DNA of 64,000 bases from CAVVNP01 sp963800235 (GCA_963800235.1 CAWDAD010000003.1:744001-808000); one strand, 5' to 3'. Positions 41,986-50,613 are shown, numbered from the stretch's first letter. Program-made: numbers and translations. The notes: a model not told the origin generated them from the sequence alone.

Positions 41986-43122
41986 GTGGACCTGCCGGTG
42001 TCGCCGCCCGTCTCCCCGATGCTCGCCAAGGCCGTCGACGCCCTGCCCGACGCCGAGCCGGGTTCGGTGCTGTTCGAGCCGAAGTGGGACGGATTCCGGG
42101 CCATCGTCTTCCGCGACGGCGACGAGGTCGAGATCGGCAGCCGCAACGAGCGGCCGCTGACCCGCTACTTCCCCGAGCTGCTCGACCCGCTCCGGGCCTC
42201 GCTGCCCGAGCGCTGCGTGGTCGACGGCGAGGTGGTGATCGCCGGCGACCGGGGCCTCGACTTCGACGCCCTGCTCCAGCGCATCCACCCCGCCGAGTCG
42301 CGGATCAACCGGCTGGCGGCGGAGACTCCCGCCAGCTTCGTGGCCTTCGACCTGCTGGCCGAGGGCGACGACGACCTGACCGGCGAGGCGTTCACCGAGC
42401 GCCGCCGCCGCCTGGCCGACGCCCTCGCGGACGCCCGCCCGCCCGTGCACCTCACCCCGCTCACCGACGACCGCGAGCAGGCCGCCGACTGGTTCGAGCG
42501 GTTCGAGGGGGCGGGGCTCGACGGCGTGGTGGCCAAGGCCGCCGACCTCGCCTACCTGCCCGACAAGCGGGTCATGCTCAAGGTGAAGCCGAAGCGCACC
42601 GCCGACTGCGTGGTGGCCGGGTTCCGCATGCACAAGAGCGGCGACGGCGTGGGGTCCCTGCTGCTCGGGCTGTGGGACGCCGGCGACCCGCCGACGCTGC
42701 ACCACGTCGGTGTCGCCACCAGCTTCAGCGCCAAGCGCCGCAAGGAGCTGCTCGGCGAGATCGAGCCGCTTCGGGCCGACTCGCTCGATGGCCACCCCTG
42801 GGCCGGGTGGGCCGAGCAGGAGGCCCAGGAGTCCGGCGGGCAGCGTCAGCCCGGCGCCCAGAGCCGGTGGAACGCCGGCAAGGACCTGTCGTGGGAGCCG
42901 CTGCGCATCGAGCGGGTCGCCGAGGTCGGCTACACCCACGTCCAGGGCGACCCCCGCCCCGCCATCCGCGGGGGATCCGGCGACCACGGCTGGGCGCCCG
43001 CCCGGTTCCGCCACGCCACCCGGCTGGTGCGCTGGCGACCGGACCGCGACCCGGCGTCGTGCACCTACGAGCAGCTCGACGTCACCGTGCCGATGGAGCT
43101 GGCCGAGGTCTTCGGCGCCTGA
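41986..43122 (+). CDS. ligC: ATP-dependent DNA ligase, LigC type
   Basis: The product has 378 residues, the size of stand-alone LigC. The nucleophile motif EPKWDGFRAIV places the AMP-accepting Lys at residue 33 (KxDG). CVVDGEVVI (motif III-like with Glu), VAFDLLAEGDDDLTG, DGVVAKAADLAYLPDKR (motif IV, EGVV-like) and MLKVKPKRTADCVVAG (motif V, KxK) follow. The C-terminal OB domain ends with ARFRHATRLVRWRPDRDPASC. LigC enzymes work with the LigD-type polymerase in end joining or gap filling. The polymerase lies 1.2 kb downstream on the opposite strand, followed by a 5'-3' exonuclease. Two 51-bp palindromes follow the stop. Confidence 0.93.
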   Translation: MDLPVSPPVSPMLAKAVDALPDAEPGSVLFEPKWDGFRAIVFRDGDEVEIGSRNERPLTRYFPELLDPLRASLPERCVVDGEVVIAGDRGLDFDALLQRIHPAESRINRLAAETPASFVAFDLLAEGDDDLTGEAFTERRRRLADALADARPPVHLTPLTDDREQAADWFERFEGAGLDGVVAKAADLAYLPDKRVMLKVKPKRTADCVVAGFRMHKSGDGVGSLLLGLWDAGDPPTLHHVGVATSFSAKRRKELLGEIEPLRADSLDGHPWAGWAEQEAQESGGQRQPGAQSRWNAGKDLSWEPLRIERVAEVGYTHVQGDPRPAIRGGSGDHGWAPARFRHATRLVRWRPDRDPASCTYEQLDVTVPMELAEVFGA

Positions 43123-43157
43123 CGCCCCCGTTCCGCCGCCCGTTCCGCCGCCCACCA

Positions 43158-43208
43158 CGAACCGGTCGCAGTCGTGGGCGTGCAGCCCGAACAACTGCGA
43201 CAAGTTCG
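43158..43208. repeat. 51-bp palindromic element, copy A
   Basis: Arms CGAACCGGTCGCAG and CTGCGACAAGTTCG pair at 12 of 14 positions around a 23-nt centre (GGGCGTGCAGCCCGAACAA at its 3' side). It starts 36 bp after ligC and is followed 21 bp later by copy B in the same orientation. Confidence 0.85.
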
Positions 43209-43229
43209 GGAAGGGAGGGGCCGGAGCGG

Positions 43230-43280
43230 CGAACTCGTCGCAGATCTGGGCGTGGCGGCCGAACAACTGCGACGAGTTCG
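43230..43280. repeat. 51-bp palindromic element, copy B
   Basis: Arms CGAACTCGTCGCAG and CTGCGACGAGTTCG pair perfectly over 14 bp around a 23-nt centre (GGGCGTGGCGGCCGAACAA). Same length and layout as copy A. It ends 29 bp before the stop of the convergent membrane-protein gene. Confidence 0.88.
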
Positions 43281-43308
43281 GGATGGGGGGGACGGAGCCG
43301 AGGCGGGG

Positions 43309-44319
43309 TCAGCGGTCCTCGGGGTCGACCTGGGGCTGGACGGCGGTGGGGTCCTCGGCGCCGTGGGGCTCGCCGGTGGGTCCGCCGCGCCAGGCCACCG
43401 TCTGGGTCGGGTCGTCGGGCCCGGCGGGCGGCTGGGCCGAACCGGGACCGGCGCCGCGGTCGCCGGCGTCGGGCTGCCCGTAGGGACGGGTCGGATCGGG
43501 GCCGGGGTCGGGCTCCGGTCGGGTGGGTCGCTCGGCCGGGGGCGGGGAGGCGGGCGGGGGCTCCGGCGCCGGAGCCTGGCCCGGGGCGGGCGGGTAGGCC
43601 GACGGTGGCGGCGGAGCGGCGGGCGTGGTCGGGTGCGTCGGCGTGGACGAGGGCGCCGAGCCGGGAGGCGGCGGGTACGCGCCGCCGCCGGACGGGTAGG
43701 CCCCCCCGGACGGGTAGGCCCCCCCGGACGGGTAGGCCCCCCCGGACGGGTACGCGCCGCCGCCGGACGGGTAGCCCCCGCCGGCGCCGTACGCCGGAGT
43801 GGCGGGCGGGGCGGGCTGGTGGGCGGCGGCGCCGTGGTCGCCTGTCCCGCCGGCGGCCGGGGTGGCCCGCTGGGCCCGGCGCGGGTCGCGGTCGGTCACC
43901 GCCAGGATGACGACCAGCGCGCCGACGACGGTGAACAGCACCGCCGACGCCCGGGCCGGGTAGTACCAGGGGAAGTTCTTGCGCAGCCACGACGGGGGCC
44001 GGGTGCCGCCGCCGGTGGCGTCGAGCGAGTACACGATCCAGGGCACGTAGAGCACGAGCAGCACGACGCCGCCGAGGGCCGCCAGCCAGCGGGAGAAGGG
44101 CGGCCCGGCGATGGCGATCAGCGCGATGACCAGGAGCACGGCGAACACCACGTCGCGTCCGACCAGCACCCCCTTGGGCTGGGGCGCGCCACCCCCGTCC
44201 CAGAACAGGACGCGCCCCACCGACCCACCCGCGCCGCTCAGCCCGATCTCCTGCATGGCGAGGTAGGTGACGGCCAGGAGCGGGGCCAGGAGCAGGGCAC
44301 CGGCGGCTCGCACGCGCAT
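43309..44319 (-). CDS. Four-helix membrane protein with Gly/Tyr/Pro/Ser repeat tail
   Basis: The product has 336 residues. Four hydrophobic segments occupy the first ~150 residues: AGALLLAPLLAVTYLAM, VVFAVLLVIALIAIAG, LAALGGVVLLVLYVPWIVY and ASAVLFTVVGALVVILAV. The rest is low complexity, with a repeated GAYPSG motif (encoded by an 18-bp DNA repeat around 43690-43750) and then Pro/Glu-rich sequence. It could be cytoplasmic and act as a scaffold, but no family was recognised. It begins one base after the polymerase stop, the last gene of a five-gene run (ABC permease, ATPase, exonuclease, polymerase, this gene). Confidence 0.72.
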   Translation of the reverse strand: MRVRAAGALLLAPLLAVTYLAMQEIGLSGAGGSVGRVLFWDGGGAPQPKGVLVGRDVVFAVLLVIALIAIAGPPFSRWLAALGGVVLLVLYVPWIVYSLDATGGGTRPPSWLRKNFPWYYPARASAVLFTVVGALVVILAVTDRDPRRAQRATPAAGGTGDHGAAAHQPAPPATPAYGAGGGYPSGGGAYPSGGAYPSGGAYPSGGAYPSGGGAYPPPPGSAPSSTPTHPTTPAAPPPPSAYPPAPGQAPAPEPPPASPPPAERPTRPEPDPGPDPTRPYGQPDAGDRGAGPGSAQPPAGPDDPTQTVAWRGGPTGEPHGAEDPTAVQPQVDPEDR

Positions 44320-44320
44320 G

Positions 44321-45406
44321 TCAGTCCTCCGTTCGGGGGTCGGACCCGTCGGGTCCGGGGGGCTCGGGGTCGGGTCGGCGGGCGCGGGACGGGGCGACCC
44401 GCGGCGGCTCGTCGGGCTGCTTCGGGTACACCGGCGGCCACGGGGCGTCGCCCAGCCCGGCGTCGAGGTCGCGCCGCGACCACTCGAGCAGCGGCTCGAT
44501 GGTCTGCGGGTGGTCGTGCATCTCGGCCCAGGGGTCGCCCCCGGCCGCCACCCGGTCGGGCACCACGGCGAGGGTGAGGTCGTCGGGCACCACGGTGTCG
44601 ACCTCGTCCCAGCGGATCGGCGTCGACACCTGGCCGCCGACCCGGGGTCGCACGCACCAGGTGCCGAACACGGTCTTGTGCGGGGCGGTCTGGTTGAAGT
44701 CGACGAAGACCCGGGTGCCCCGCTCCTCCTTCCACCACTGGGCGGTGATGAGGTCGGGCCGGCGACGCTCGAGCTCCCGGGCCAGCGCCACCACCGCGGC
44801 GCGCACCTGGTAGGAGTCCCAGCGGGGTTCGAGCCGCACGAAGACGTGCAGGCCCCGGTTGCCGGTGGTCTTGGGGAAGGCGGCGATGCCCAGCTCGTCG
44901 AGCAGCGCCCTGGTCTCGCCGGCCGCCTCGCGCACCATGTCGAAGGTCACCCCGGGCGAGGGATCGAGGTCGATGCGCAGCTCGTCGGCGACCTCGGGGT
45001 GGGCGGCCAGGTACGGCCAGGGGTGGAAGCCGAGGCAGCCCTGGTTGACCGCCCACAGCAGGTGGGCCAGGTCGGCGATCACCAGGGCGTTGCTGGTCGT
45101 GCCGTTCGGCGTCGAGACGACGGTGGTCTCCAGCCAGTCGGGCGCGCCCTTCGGCACCCGCTTCTGGAAGAACGACTTGCCGGCGGCGCCGTCGGGGAAG
45201 CGCTGCATCATGGTCGGCCGACCGCCGAGCACGGCCAGCAGCGGGCCGGCCACGGCCTGGTAGTAGCGGACCAGGTCGAGCTTGGTCTCACCCCGCGCCG
45301 GGAAGAAGACCTTGTCCGGGCTGGAGATGCCGACGGTGCGGGTACCGCCGGGGACCTCCACCTCGACGTCGACCTTCTCGCCCTTGCCGGCGGTGCGCGT
45401 CGCCAT
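44321..45406 (-). CDS. LigD-type DNA polymerase/primase (Prim-PolC-like)
   Basis: The product has 361 residues, a stand-alone AEP-family polymerase domain. Key blocks are GISSPDKVFFP at the start, TTSNALVIADLAHLLWAVNQGCLGFHPWP, LRIDLDPSPGVTFD with the catalytic Asp pair, and KTTGNRGLHVFVRLEP (the S/T-x-G-x-H nucleotide-binding motif). The final WDEVDTVVPDDLTLAVVPDRVA is typical. Mycobacterial Prim-PolC fills short gaps with ribonucleotides before LigC seals them. Here it lies next to a 5'-3' exonuclease, with which it shares one base (TGATG), and near ligC. The C-terminal 50 residues are Pro/Arg-rich and disordered. Confidence 0.92.
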   Translation of the reverse strand: MATRTAGKGEKVDVEVEVPGGTRTVGISSPDKVFFPARGETKLDLVRYYQAVAGPLLAVLGGRPTMMQRFPDGAAGKSFFQKRVPKGAPDWLETTVVSTPNGTTSNALVIADLAHLLWAVNQGCLGFHPWPYLAAHPEVADELRIDLDPSPGVTFDMVREAAGETRALLDELGIAAFPKTTGNRGLHVFVRLEPRWDSYQVRAAVVALARELERRRPDLITAQWWKEERGTRVFVDFNQTAPHKTVFGTWCVRPRVGGQVSTPIRWDEVDTVVPDDLTLAVVPDRVAAGGDPWAEMHDHPQTIEPLLEWSRRDLDAGLGDAPWPPVYPKQPDEPPRVAPSRARRPDPEPPGPDGSDPRTED

Positions 45407-46299
45407 CACGCGCTCCCGCCGACGGCCGCCCGCTCGGCGGCCAGGGCCTCGGCCCGGTCGAGCAGGCCGGGGGCGTCGATGCGGTCGCACAGCGCGGCGA
45501 AGCGGTCGGTGGGGCCGACCCAGCGCAGCTCGTCGACGTCGTCCATCACCGGGGCGTCGAGCTCGAGGGTGGCGATGCGCCGGAACAGCACGGCCAGGTC
45601 GAGCTGGTCGCGCAACGTCCGGGCCAGCTTGCCCTTGGCCCGGACGTCGACGTCCCAGTCGTCGCCAGCCGGGGGGATCTGCTCGAGGTGGCCGTACCGG
45701 GACAGCACGGCGGCGGCCGACTTCGCCCCCCAGCCGGGCAGGCCCGGGAACCCGTCGGCGCTGTCGCCCACCAGTCCGAGGTAGTCGGGGATCGACTCGG
45801 GGTCGACGCCGAACTTGGCCCGGACGCCCTCGACGTCGATCAGCTTCTGCTGGCGGCGGTCGAGCTGCACCACCTTGCCCCCGACGCACTGGCCGAGGTC
45901 CTTGTCGGGCGTGCAGATCACGACCCGCTCGACCCGGTCGTCGTCGGCGGCGACGGCCGCCGCTGCGCCCAGGGCGTCGTCGGCCTCGTACTCGACCATG
46001 GGGAACACCCGGACGCCGGCGGTGGCCAGCGCCTCCTCGACCAGCGGGAACTGGCTGGTGAGGTCTGGATCGACGCCCGAGCCGTCCTTGTAGTCGGCCC
46101 ACATCTCGTTGCGGAAGGACTCGATGACGTGGTCGGTGGCCACCCCGACGTGGGTGGCGCCGTCCTCGATCAGGGAGAGCACCGTGCCGACCACGCCGCG
46201 GGTCGCGGCGACCTCCTGGCCGTCGTCGGTGACGTGGGAGGGAAGGGCGAAGTGGTAGCGGAACAGCTCGTAGGTCCCGTCGACCAGGTGCACCTCCAC
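45406..46299 (-). CDS. 5'-3' exonuclease / flap endonuclease (stand-alone Pol I exonuclease domain)
   Basis: The product has 297 residues. The PIN-like active site is seen in VHLVDGTYELFRYHF, MVEYEADDALGAAAAV and VVICTPDKDLGQCV; the helix-three-turn region is PDYLGLVGDSADGFPGLPGWGAKSAAAVL, where the downstream DNA binds. Enzymes of this type remove 5' flaps or RNA primers. Its stop overlaps the polymerase start (TGATG), so flap removal, gap filling and (with ligC) sealing are encoded together. The start is GTG, with GGGAGG about nine bases upstream. Confidence 0.92.
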   Translation of the reverse strand: MEVHLVDGTYELFRYHFALPSHVTDDGQEVAATRGVVGTVLSLIEDGATHVGVATDHVIESFRNEMWADYKDGSGVDPDLTSQFPLVEEALATAGVRVFPMVEYEADDALGAAAAVAADDDRVERVVICTPDKDLGQCVGGKVVQLDRRQQKLIDVEGVRAKFGVDPESIPDYLGLVGDSADGFPGLPGWGAKSAAAVLSRYGHLEQIPPAGDDWDVDVRAKGKLARTLRDQLDLAVLFRRIATLELDAPVMDDVDELRWVGPTDRFAALCDRIDAPGLLDRAEALAAERAAVGGSA

Positions 46300-46357
46300 C
46301 CCGCGAGCCTCCCACAGCGCGTCCGTCCCGGTCCGGGGGAACGCGTCCCCGGCCCGG

Positions 46358-47071
46358 CTAGGCGGAGACCAGGCTCAGGATGTCGACCGTGCCGGCCTTG
46401 CCGTCGTAGATCAGCTCGCCGTCGCGCAGGGCCACGCAGCGGTCGACGCGCTCGACGAACTCGGGGTCGTGGGTGGCGACGAGGGTCGCGGCGCCGTCGC
46501 TGTGGACCTCGTCGAGCAGGTCGAGCAGGGCGCTGCGACCGCTGGCGTCGAGCCCGACGAAGGGCTCGTCGATCAGCAGCACCGAGAACGGCCGGACGAG
46601 CCCGAGGATGATGGCCGACTTCTGGCGCAGGCCACGGCTGAAGCGCGACGGCAGGTCGTCGACCCGGTGCATGAGCCCGAGCTTGTCGGTGAGCTCCTCG
46701 GCGTAGTCGTCCCAGCCGTCGCCGCCGTGCAGCCGCGAGACGTACTCGACGTGCTCGCGCAGGCTGAGGTCGTCGTAGAGCACCGGGTTGTCCGGGAGGA
46801 ACGAGGAGGTGGCCCGGGCCTCGTTGGACCCGACCGGCCAGCCGGCGATCTCGATCTCGCCGCCGGTCGGCTCGAGCAGGCCGGCCGCCATGCGCATGAA
46901 GGTGGACTTCCCGGAGCCGTTGTGGCCGATCAGCGCCAGGCTCTGACCGACCTCCACCTCGAGGTCGAGCGGCGCGAGGGCGACGAGGTCGCCGTAGCTC
47001 TTGTGCAGCTCGAGCGAGTCGACGGCGGGGACCGCCATCTCACCGGCGTCGGCGTCAGCGTCGTTGGTCAC
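46358..47071 (-). CDS. ABC exporter ATP-binding protein
   Basis: The product has 237 residues. Walker A is LIGHNGSGKSTFMRM, Walker B VLLIDEPFVGLDASG, and the switch His lies in LVATHDPEF. The signature motif is unusual: SRFSRGLRQKSAI instead of LSGGQ. It belongs to the drug/lipid-export type with short subunits. It overlaps the end of the permease gene by 17 bp, so the two are coupled and form a transporter. A start at the GTG of 47071 adds an acidic ~16-residue head (TNDADADAGEM) that is not usual in the family. The substrate is unknown. Confidence 0.92.
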   Translation of the reverse strand: MTNDADADAGEMAVPAVDSLELHKSYGDLVALAPLDLEVEVGQSLALIGHNGSGKSTFMRMAAGLLEPTGGEIEIAGWPVGSNEARATSSFLPDNPVLYDDLSLREHVEYVSRLHGGDGWDDYAEELTDKLGLMHRVDDLPSRFSRGLRQKSAIILGLVRPFSVLLIDEPFVGLDASGRSALLDLLDEVHSDGAATLVATHDPEFVERVDRCVALRDGELIYDGKAGTVDILSLVSA

Positions 47072-48917
47072 GTCGTCGTCCTCGGGTCGGGGGGAGCGGA
47101 GCCAGGTCGTCGGGCTCGTCGGGCTCGGGTTCTTCGGTCTCGTCCTCGTCGTCGTCCCACTCGTCGTCCTCGTCCTCGTCCCACTCGTCGTCCTCGTCCC
47201 AGTCCTCGTCCCCGTCCTCGTCCTCGTCCACCTCGACCGTCGTCGGCGCCGACGCGCTCGCGGTGGAGCGGCCGGCGCCCGAGCCGGCCCCGCCGCCCTT
47301 CGACCGCTGGGTGGCCTTCGCCTCCTCCATGGCCTGCTCGAACCAGGCCCGCACGTCGTCGCGGAAGCGGACCCACCCGAAGGTGACCGCCACCGCCACC
47401 AGCACGCCGAGCGAGGCCGCCAGCTGGGCCGAGGTGGCGTCGGCCTGGTGATTCAGCGCGACCCGCGCCGCCAGCACCGGCGCCACGCCGACGACGCCGA
47501 GCAGGGGCGGCCCGACGGTGCGCAGCAGGTTGCGCATGCCGGCGACCTCGGGCGAGATCATGGCCAGGTTGTCGCTCGGCTTCGGGGCCCCCATGAGCAC
47601 GCTGACGACCGCGCCGGCCGCCGCGCCCCCCGCCGCCGGGATGATGGCGATGGCGGCGACCCGCAGCGCACCGGTCGAGGGCGAAGCCAGCACCGCCGCG
47701 GCCCCCGCCACCACCGTGACGAGGACCATGGCGCAGAGGGTGACCGGCACGTGGGAGAGCAGCACCTTGCCCCGGTCGAGGGGGTAGGCCTCGAGCCGGC
47801 CGGGGTGGTCGGTCTCCTGGGCCAGGGGCTCGATGGCGTCGAGGGCGGCCACCCAGAGGGCGAAGCCCCCCACCACGATCAGCGGGGTGGTGCCGTCCCA
47901 CGCCCCCCGCATGGCCAGCCCGGCGACGACGGCGAGCAGCACCAGCCGGGCCAGGCGGGCGGAGGGCCAGCGCATGACGCCCCGCCAGCCCCGCCACCAG
48001 ACGGGGAACCGGGTCGGGTGGGCTCGCTCGGTGCGGGCGGGGTGACCCAGCCAGGGCTTGGTGCGCGAGACCTCGTTCGAGAGCTGGCGGCGCAGGACGA
48101 GCACGGTGCGCAGGTCCTGCAGGGTGGCGGCGAACTTGATCTGGCCGACCAGGGCGGTGCGGCGCTCGGCCGCCTCGAGCGACAGCCCGGACACCGCACC
48201 CACGCCCAGGACCATCGCCGCCACCGCCACGGCGGCCGGGATCAGGGCCAGGGCGTCGAACCGCAGCGGCCACAGCGCCAGCCGGCCGAGGAAGGAGAGC
48301 GGTGCGGTCGGCGCCCGGCCCGCCAGGTCGGCCACCGACCAGGCCACCAGGGCCAGACCGACCGACGTGCCGATCCAGGAGCGCAGCCGCCGGCCCGACG
48401 CCAGCATGGCGCAGCCGATCGAGAGCCAGACGAGCAGCACGCAGAACAGCGAGGCGCACAGCACCCACACGATGGGGTTGCCGTCGAGCCGGCGCACCGC
48501 GAGCTGGCCGGCGATGGCGCCGGCCACCACCGCCCCGAAGGTGAGGAACCGGAGCTGGTGCAGGGTGGGCGAGCGCAGGGCGACGCCCCGGTCGATGGGC
48601 GACAGGAGCACGTGGCGGACGTCGGGCTTCTCCAGCGCCAGGGGGCCGCCCCGGCACCCCGAGCGCAGCCCGACCAGCACCGCGGCGGCGGCGACCAGGC
48701 CGAGCGCGGCGGGGCCGTGCTCGAGCACCTTGGCGGTGCCGGCGGCGTCGAGCTTGCCGTCGCCGGTGAGCCCCGACAGGACCAGGACGGCGGCGGTGGC
48801 CAGGATGGCGGTGACGTACACCCGGTACATGGCGTCGACCCAGTGGATGTCGGCCACCCGGTGCCGGCGCCGGGCGCGACGGAGGTCGGCGAGGACCTCG
48901 GCATCGGCGGCAGACAC
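47055..48917 (-). CDS. ABC exporter permease with acidic C-terminal tail
   Basis: The product has 620 residues with roughly twelve hydrophobic segments, for example VYVTAILATAAVLVLSG, LVAAAAVLVGLRSG, LIVVGGFALWVAALDAI and MVLVTVVAGAAAVLA. The block EKPDVRHVLLSPIDRG with its conserved Pro-Asp is common in ABC-2-like actinobacterial permeases. After residue ~560 the chain turns into a strongly acidic tail (DEDEDGDEDWDEDDEWDED and more), encoded by a CGTCCTCGTC-type DNA repeat at ~47140-47235. The tail is cytoplasmic and may contact the ATPase, whose N-terminus is also acidic. Leaderless start: TAGCGT box, then GTG. Confidence 0.88.
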   Translation of the reverse strand: MSAADAEVLADLRRARRRHRVADIHWVDAMYRVYVTAILATAAVLVLSGLTGDGKLDAAGTAKVLEHGPAALGLVAAAAVLVGLRSGCRGGPLALEKPDVRHVLLSPIDRGVALRSPTLHQLRFLTFGAVVAGAIAGQLAVRRLDGNPIVWVLCASLFCVLLVWLSIGCAMLASGRRLRSWIGTSVGLALVAWSVADLAGRAPTAPLSFLGRLALWPLRFDALALIPAAVAVAAMVLGVGAVSGLSLEAAERRTALVGQIKFAATLQDLRTVLVLRRQLSNEVSRTKPWLGHPARTERAHPTRFPVWWRGWRGVMRWPSARLARLVLLAVVAGLAMRGAWDGTTPLIVVGGFALWVAALDAIEPLAQETDHPGRLEAYPLDRGKVLLSHVPVTLCAMVLVTVVAGAAAVLASPSTGALRVAAIAIIPAAGGAAAGAVVSVLMGAPKPSDNLAMISPEVAGMRNLLRTVGPPLLGVVGVAPVLAARVALNHQADATSAQLAASLGVLVAVAVTFGWVRFRDDVRAWFEQAMEEAKATQRSKGGGAGSGAGRSTASASAPTTVEVDEDEDGDEDWDEDDEWDEDEDDEWDDDEDETEEPEPDEPDDLAPLPPTRGRRRDQRR

Positions 48918-48925
48918 GGCGGTCG

Positions 48926-48931
48926 ACGCTA
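48926..48931 (-). promoter_or_regulatory. -10 box TAGCGT at the head of the ABC exporter-exonuclease-polymerase run
   Basis: TAGCGT, 8 bp and GTG (48917) on the minus strand. It may be the promoter for all five genes down to 43309. Confidence 0.45.
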
Positions 48932-49003
48932 CCGGCCGGCAGGTCGGGCCGACGAGCGCCGGATGGCTCGATCCGCCGGGGTGCCGTCGACCATCATGAA
49001 GCG

Positions 49004-50044
49004 ATGGACGAACTGGGGAGGCCGTCGGGTGTCCGGCGGCGACGGCGGCAGGCGCAGCTCCGGCGCCGACGCATCGTCGTGCTCGCCGGCCTCCTGCTGC
49101 TGCTGGTCGGTGCCTTCGCCGTCGTCCTCACCTTCGGCGACCGGTCCGGCTCCGGGAACCGGCGGGCCGACCAGGTCGCCTACCGCGCCCCGTCCGGGGC
49201 CTCGTCGTCGGGCGGCACCGGCTCGGCCACCGTCACCGGCGCCCGGGCCGGCCGGACCACCTCGACCACGACCGCCCCTCCCAAGCCACCGGTCGGCGCC
49301 ACCAACCCGCTGCCACCCACGCCCCGACCGGCGGATGGCCGGCGTCCCACCGTCGTCTACTTCGGCGACTCCATGTCGGTGAACGCCGCCCCGGAGATCA
49401 AGGAGCAGCTCGACGCCGCCGGCTACGACCTGGTGCACTTCGAGGCCTTCATCGGCAACAGCATGTGCAAGGACGAGGCCTCCATCGACCAGACCGTGGT
49501 CCAGGACAAGCCCGACATCCTCGTCCTGCAGTACGTCGGCAACGGCTCCCTCTGGAACTGCGTCGACGGCTACCAGCCCACCTACGACCTGTACCACCGG
49601 GCCCTGACGTCGATCGGCGCCAACGCCGCCTTCAACGGGGCGCCGGGCGGCACCCACGTGGTGCTGGTCGGCGCCCTCCCCCACGCCGACGGCACGCCGC
49701 TCTACCCGGGCTCGCCGGGGGTGACCGACGCCTTCCGCGACGTCGCCCGCACCGACCCGAGGGCCTTCTCCTTCGTCGACCCGACGCCGGGGCTGGTCCC
49801 CGGGCCGGGGGCGCTGGTCGCCTGCTACCCGCAGGAGCCGGGGTGCGGCCCCGACGGGCGGATCCAGGTGCGGCCCGACGACCACAACCCGTTCACCGGG
49901 GCCACCGTCATGGGCGGCGGCTCGCACTTCTGCCTCGACTCGACGCTGGTGTCGCTGGCCGAGGAGGACTGCAACGTCCACAACGCCGGCGGCCTGCGCT
50001 TCGCCTACGACGTGGTGGACGGCATCCGCGCCGCCGGTCTCTGA
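49004..50044 (+). CDS. Secreted/anchored SGNH-type hydrolase
   Basis: The product has 346 residues. A basic head (SGVRRRRRQAQLRRRRI) and one membrane helix (VVLAGLLLLLVGAFAVVLTF) are followed by a Ser/Gly/Thr/Pro linker (~45-105) and an SGNH domain: VVYFGDSMSVNAAPEIKEQL (Ser block) and ILVLQYVGNGSLWNC (Asn-containing block). The C-terminal block has GGGSHFCLDSTLV, where an Asp/His pair should lie, though not in the textbook spacing. Several Cys suggest disulfides outside the cell. It may deacetylate or acetylate a surface polymer, like the MBOAT/SGNH pair at 36-39 kb, but no MBOAT is adjacent here. Convergent genes follow; the next gene is GNAT. Confidence 0.82.
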   Translation: MDELGRPSGVRRRRRQAQLRRRRIVVLAGLLLLLVGAFAVVLTFGDRSGSGNRRADQVAYRAPSGASSSGGTGSATVTGARAGRTTSTTTAPPKPPVGATNPLPPTPRPADGRRPTVVYFGDSMSVNAAPEIKEQLDAAGYDLVHFEAFIGNSMCKDEASIDQTVVQDKPDILVLQYVGNGSLWNCVDGYQPTYDLYHRALTSIGANAAFNGAPGGTHVVLVGALPHADGTPLYPGSPGVTDAFRDVARTDPRAFSFVDPTPGLVPGPGALVACYPQEPGCGPDGRIQVRPDDHNPFTGATVMGGGSHFCLDSTLVSLAEEDCNVHNAGGLRFAYDVVDGIRAAGL

Positions 50045-50094
50045 GCGGCGCAAATCGCGGCGCCCGGCCGACCGGCGGGCGCGACGATGCCGGG

Positions 50095-50589
50095 ATGGCC
50101 GCGACGCCGCGAATCCGCCCCAGCCGACCGGACGACGCCGAGGGGTTCGCCGAGATGATGGATCACGTCGCGGCCGAGGGGCGCTGGATCGGGCGCGAGG
50201 CGCCGGTGGACCGCGAGGCCATGGCCGAGTCCTTCCGGGCCGGCATCGACGACCCCGACCACGGTTCGTTCGTGTGCGTCGAGGGCGCCGAGGTGGTCGG
50301 CAGCCTCGGCCTGCACCGGCTGCCCTACGGGGTGGCCGACCTCGGCATGGCCCTGCTGCCCTCGTACCGGGGGCAGGGCCTCGGGCGTCGGTTGCTCGAC
50401 CGGGGCATCCGCTGGGCCACCGAGCACCCCGACGTCCACAAGATCACCCTGCAGCACTGGTCGCACAACGTCCCCGCCCACCAGCTGTACCGGCGCGCCG
50501 GGTTCCTCGTGGAGGGCCACCTCCACGAGCACTACCGCCGGCGCGACGGCGAGCTGTGGGACGCGGTGGTGATGGGCCGACGGGTCTGA
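50095..50589 (+). CDS. GNAT family N-acetyltransferase
   Basis: The product has 164 residues from ATG 50095. The GNAT fold is clear: IRPSRPDDAEGFAEMM at the N-terminus, VVGSLGLHRLPYGVADLGMALLPSYRGQGLGRRLLDRGIRWA (the acetyl-CoA-binding Q/R-x-x-G-x-G/A motif RGQGLG), and KITLQHWSHNVPAHQLYRRAGFLVEGHLHEHYRRRDGE. The C-terminal block is that of RimJ/RimL-like enzymes or of amino-acid-modifying relatives. The substrate is unknown. A GTG/ATG further upstream is possible but lacks family support. It lies 50 bp behind the SGNH gene and converges on the PGA-hydrolase-like gene. Confidence 0.85.
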   Translation: MAATPRIRPSRPDDAEGFAEMMDHVAAEGRWIGREAPVDREAMAESFRAGIDDPDHGSFVCVEGAEVVGSLGLHRLPYGVADLGMALLPSYRGQGLGRRLLDRGIRWATEHPDVHKITLQHWSHNVPAHQLYRRAGFLVEGHLHEHYRRRDGELWDAVVMGRRV

Positions 50590-50613
50590 GGCGGCCCCGG
50601 CCGTCCGTCCCGC

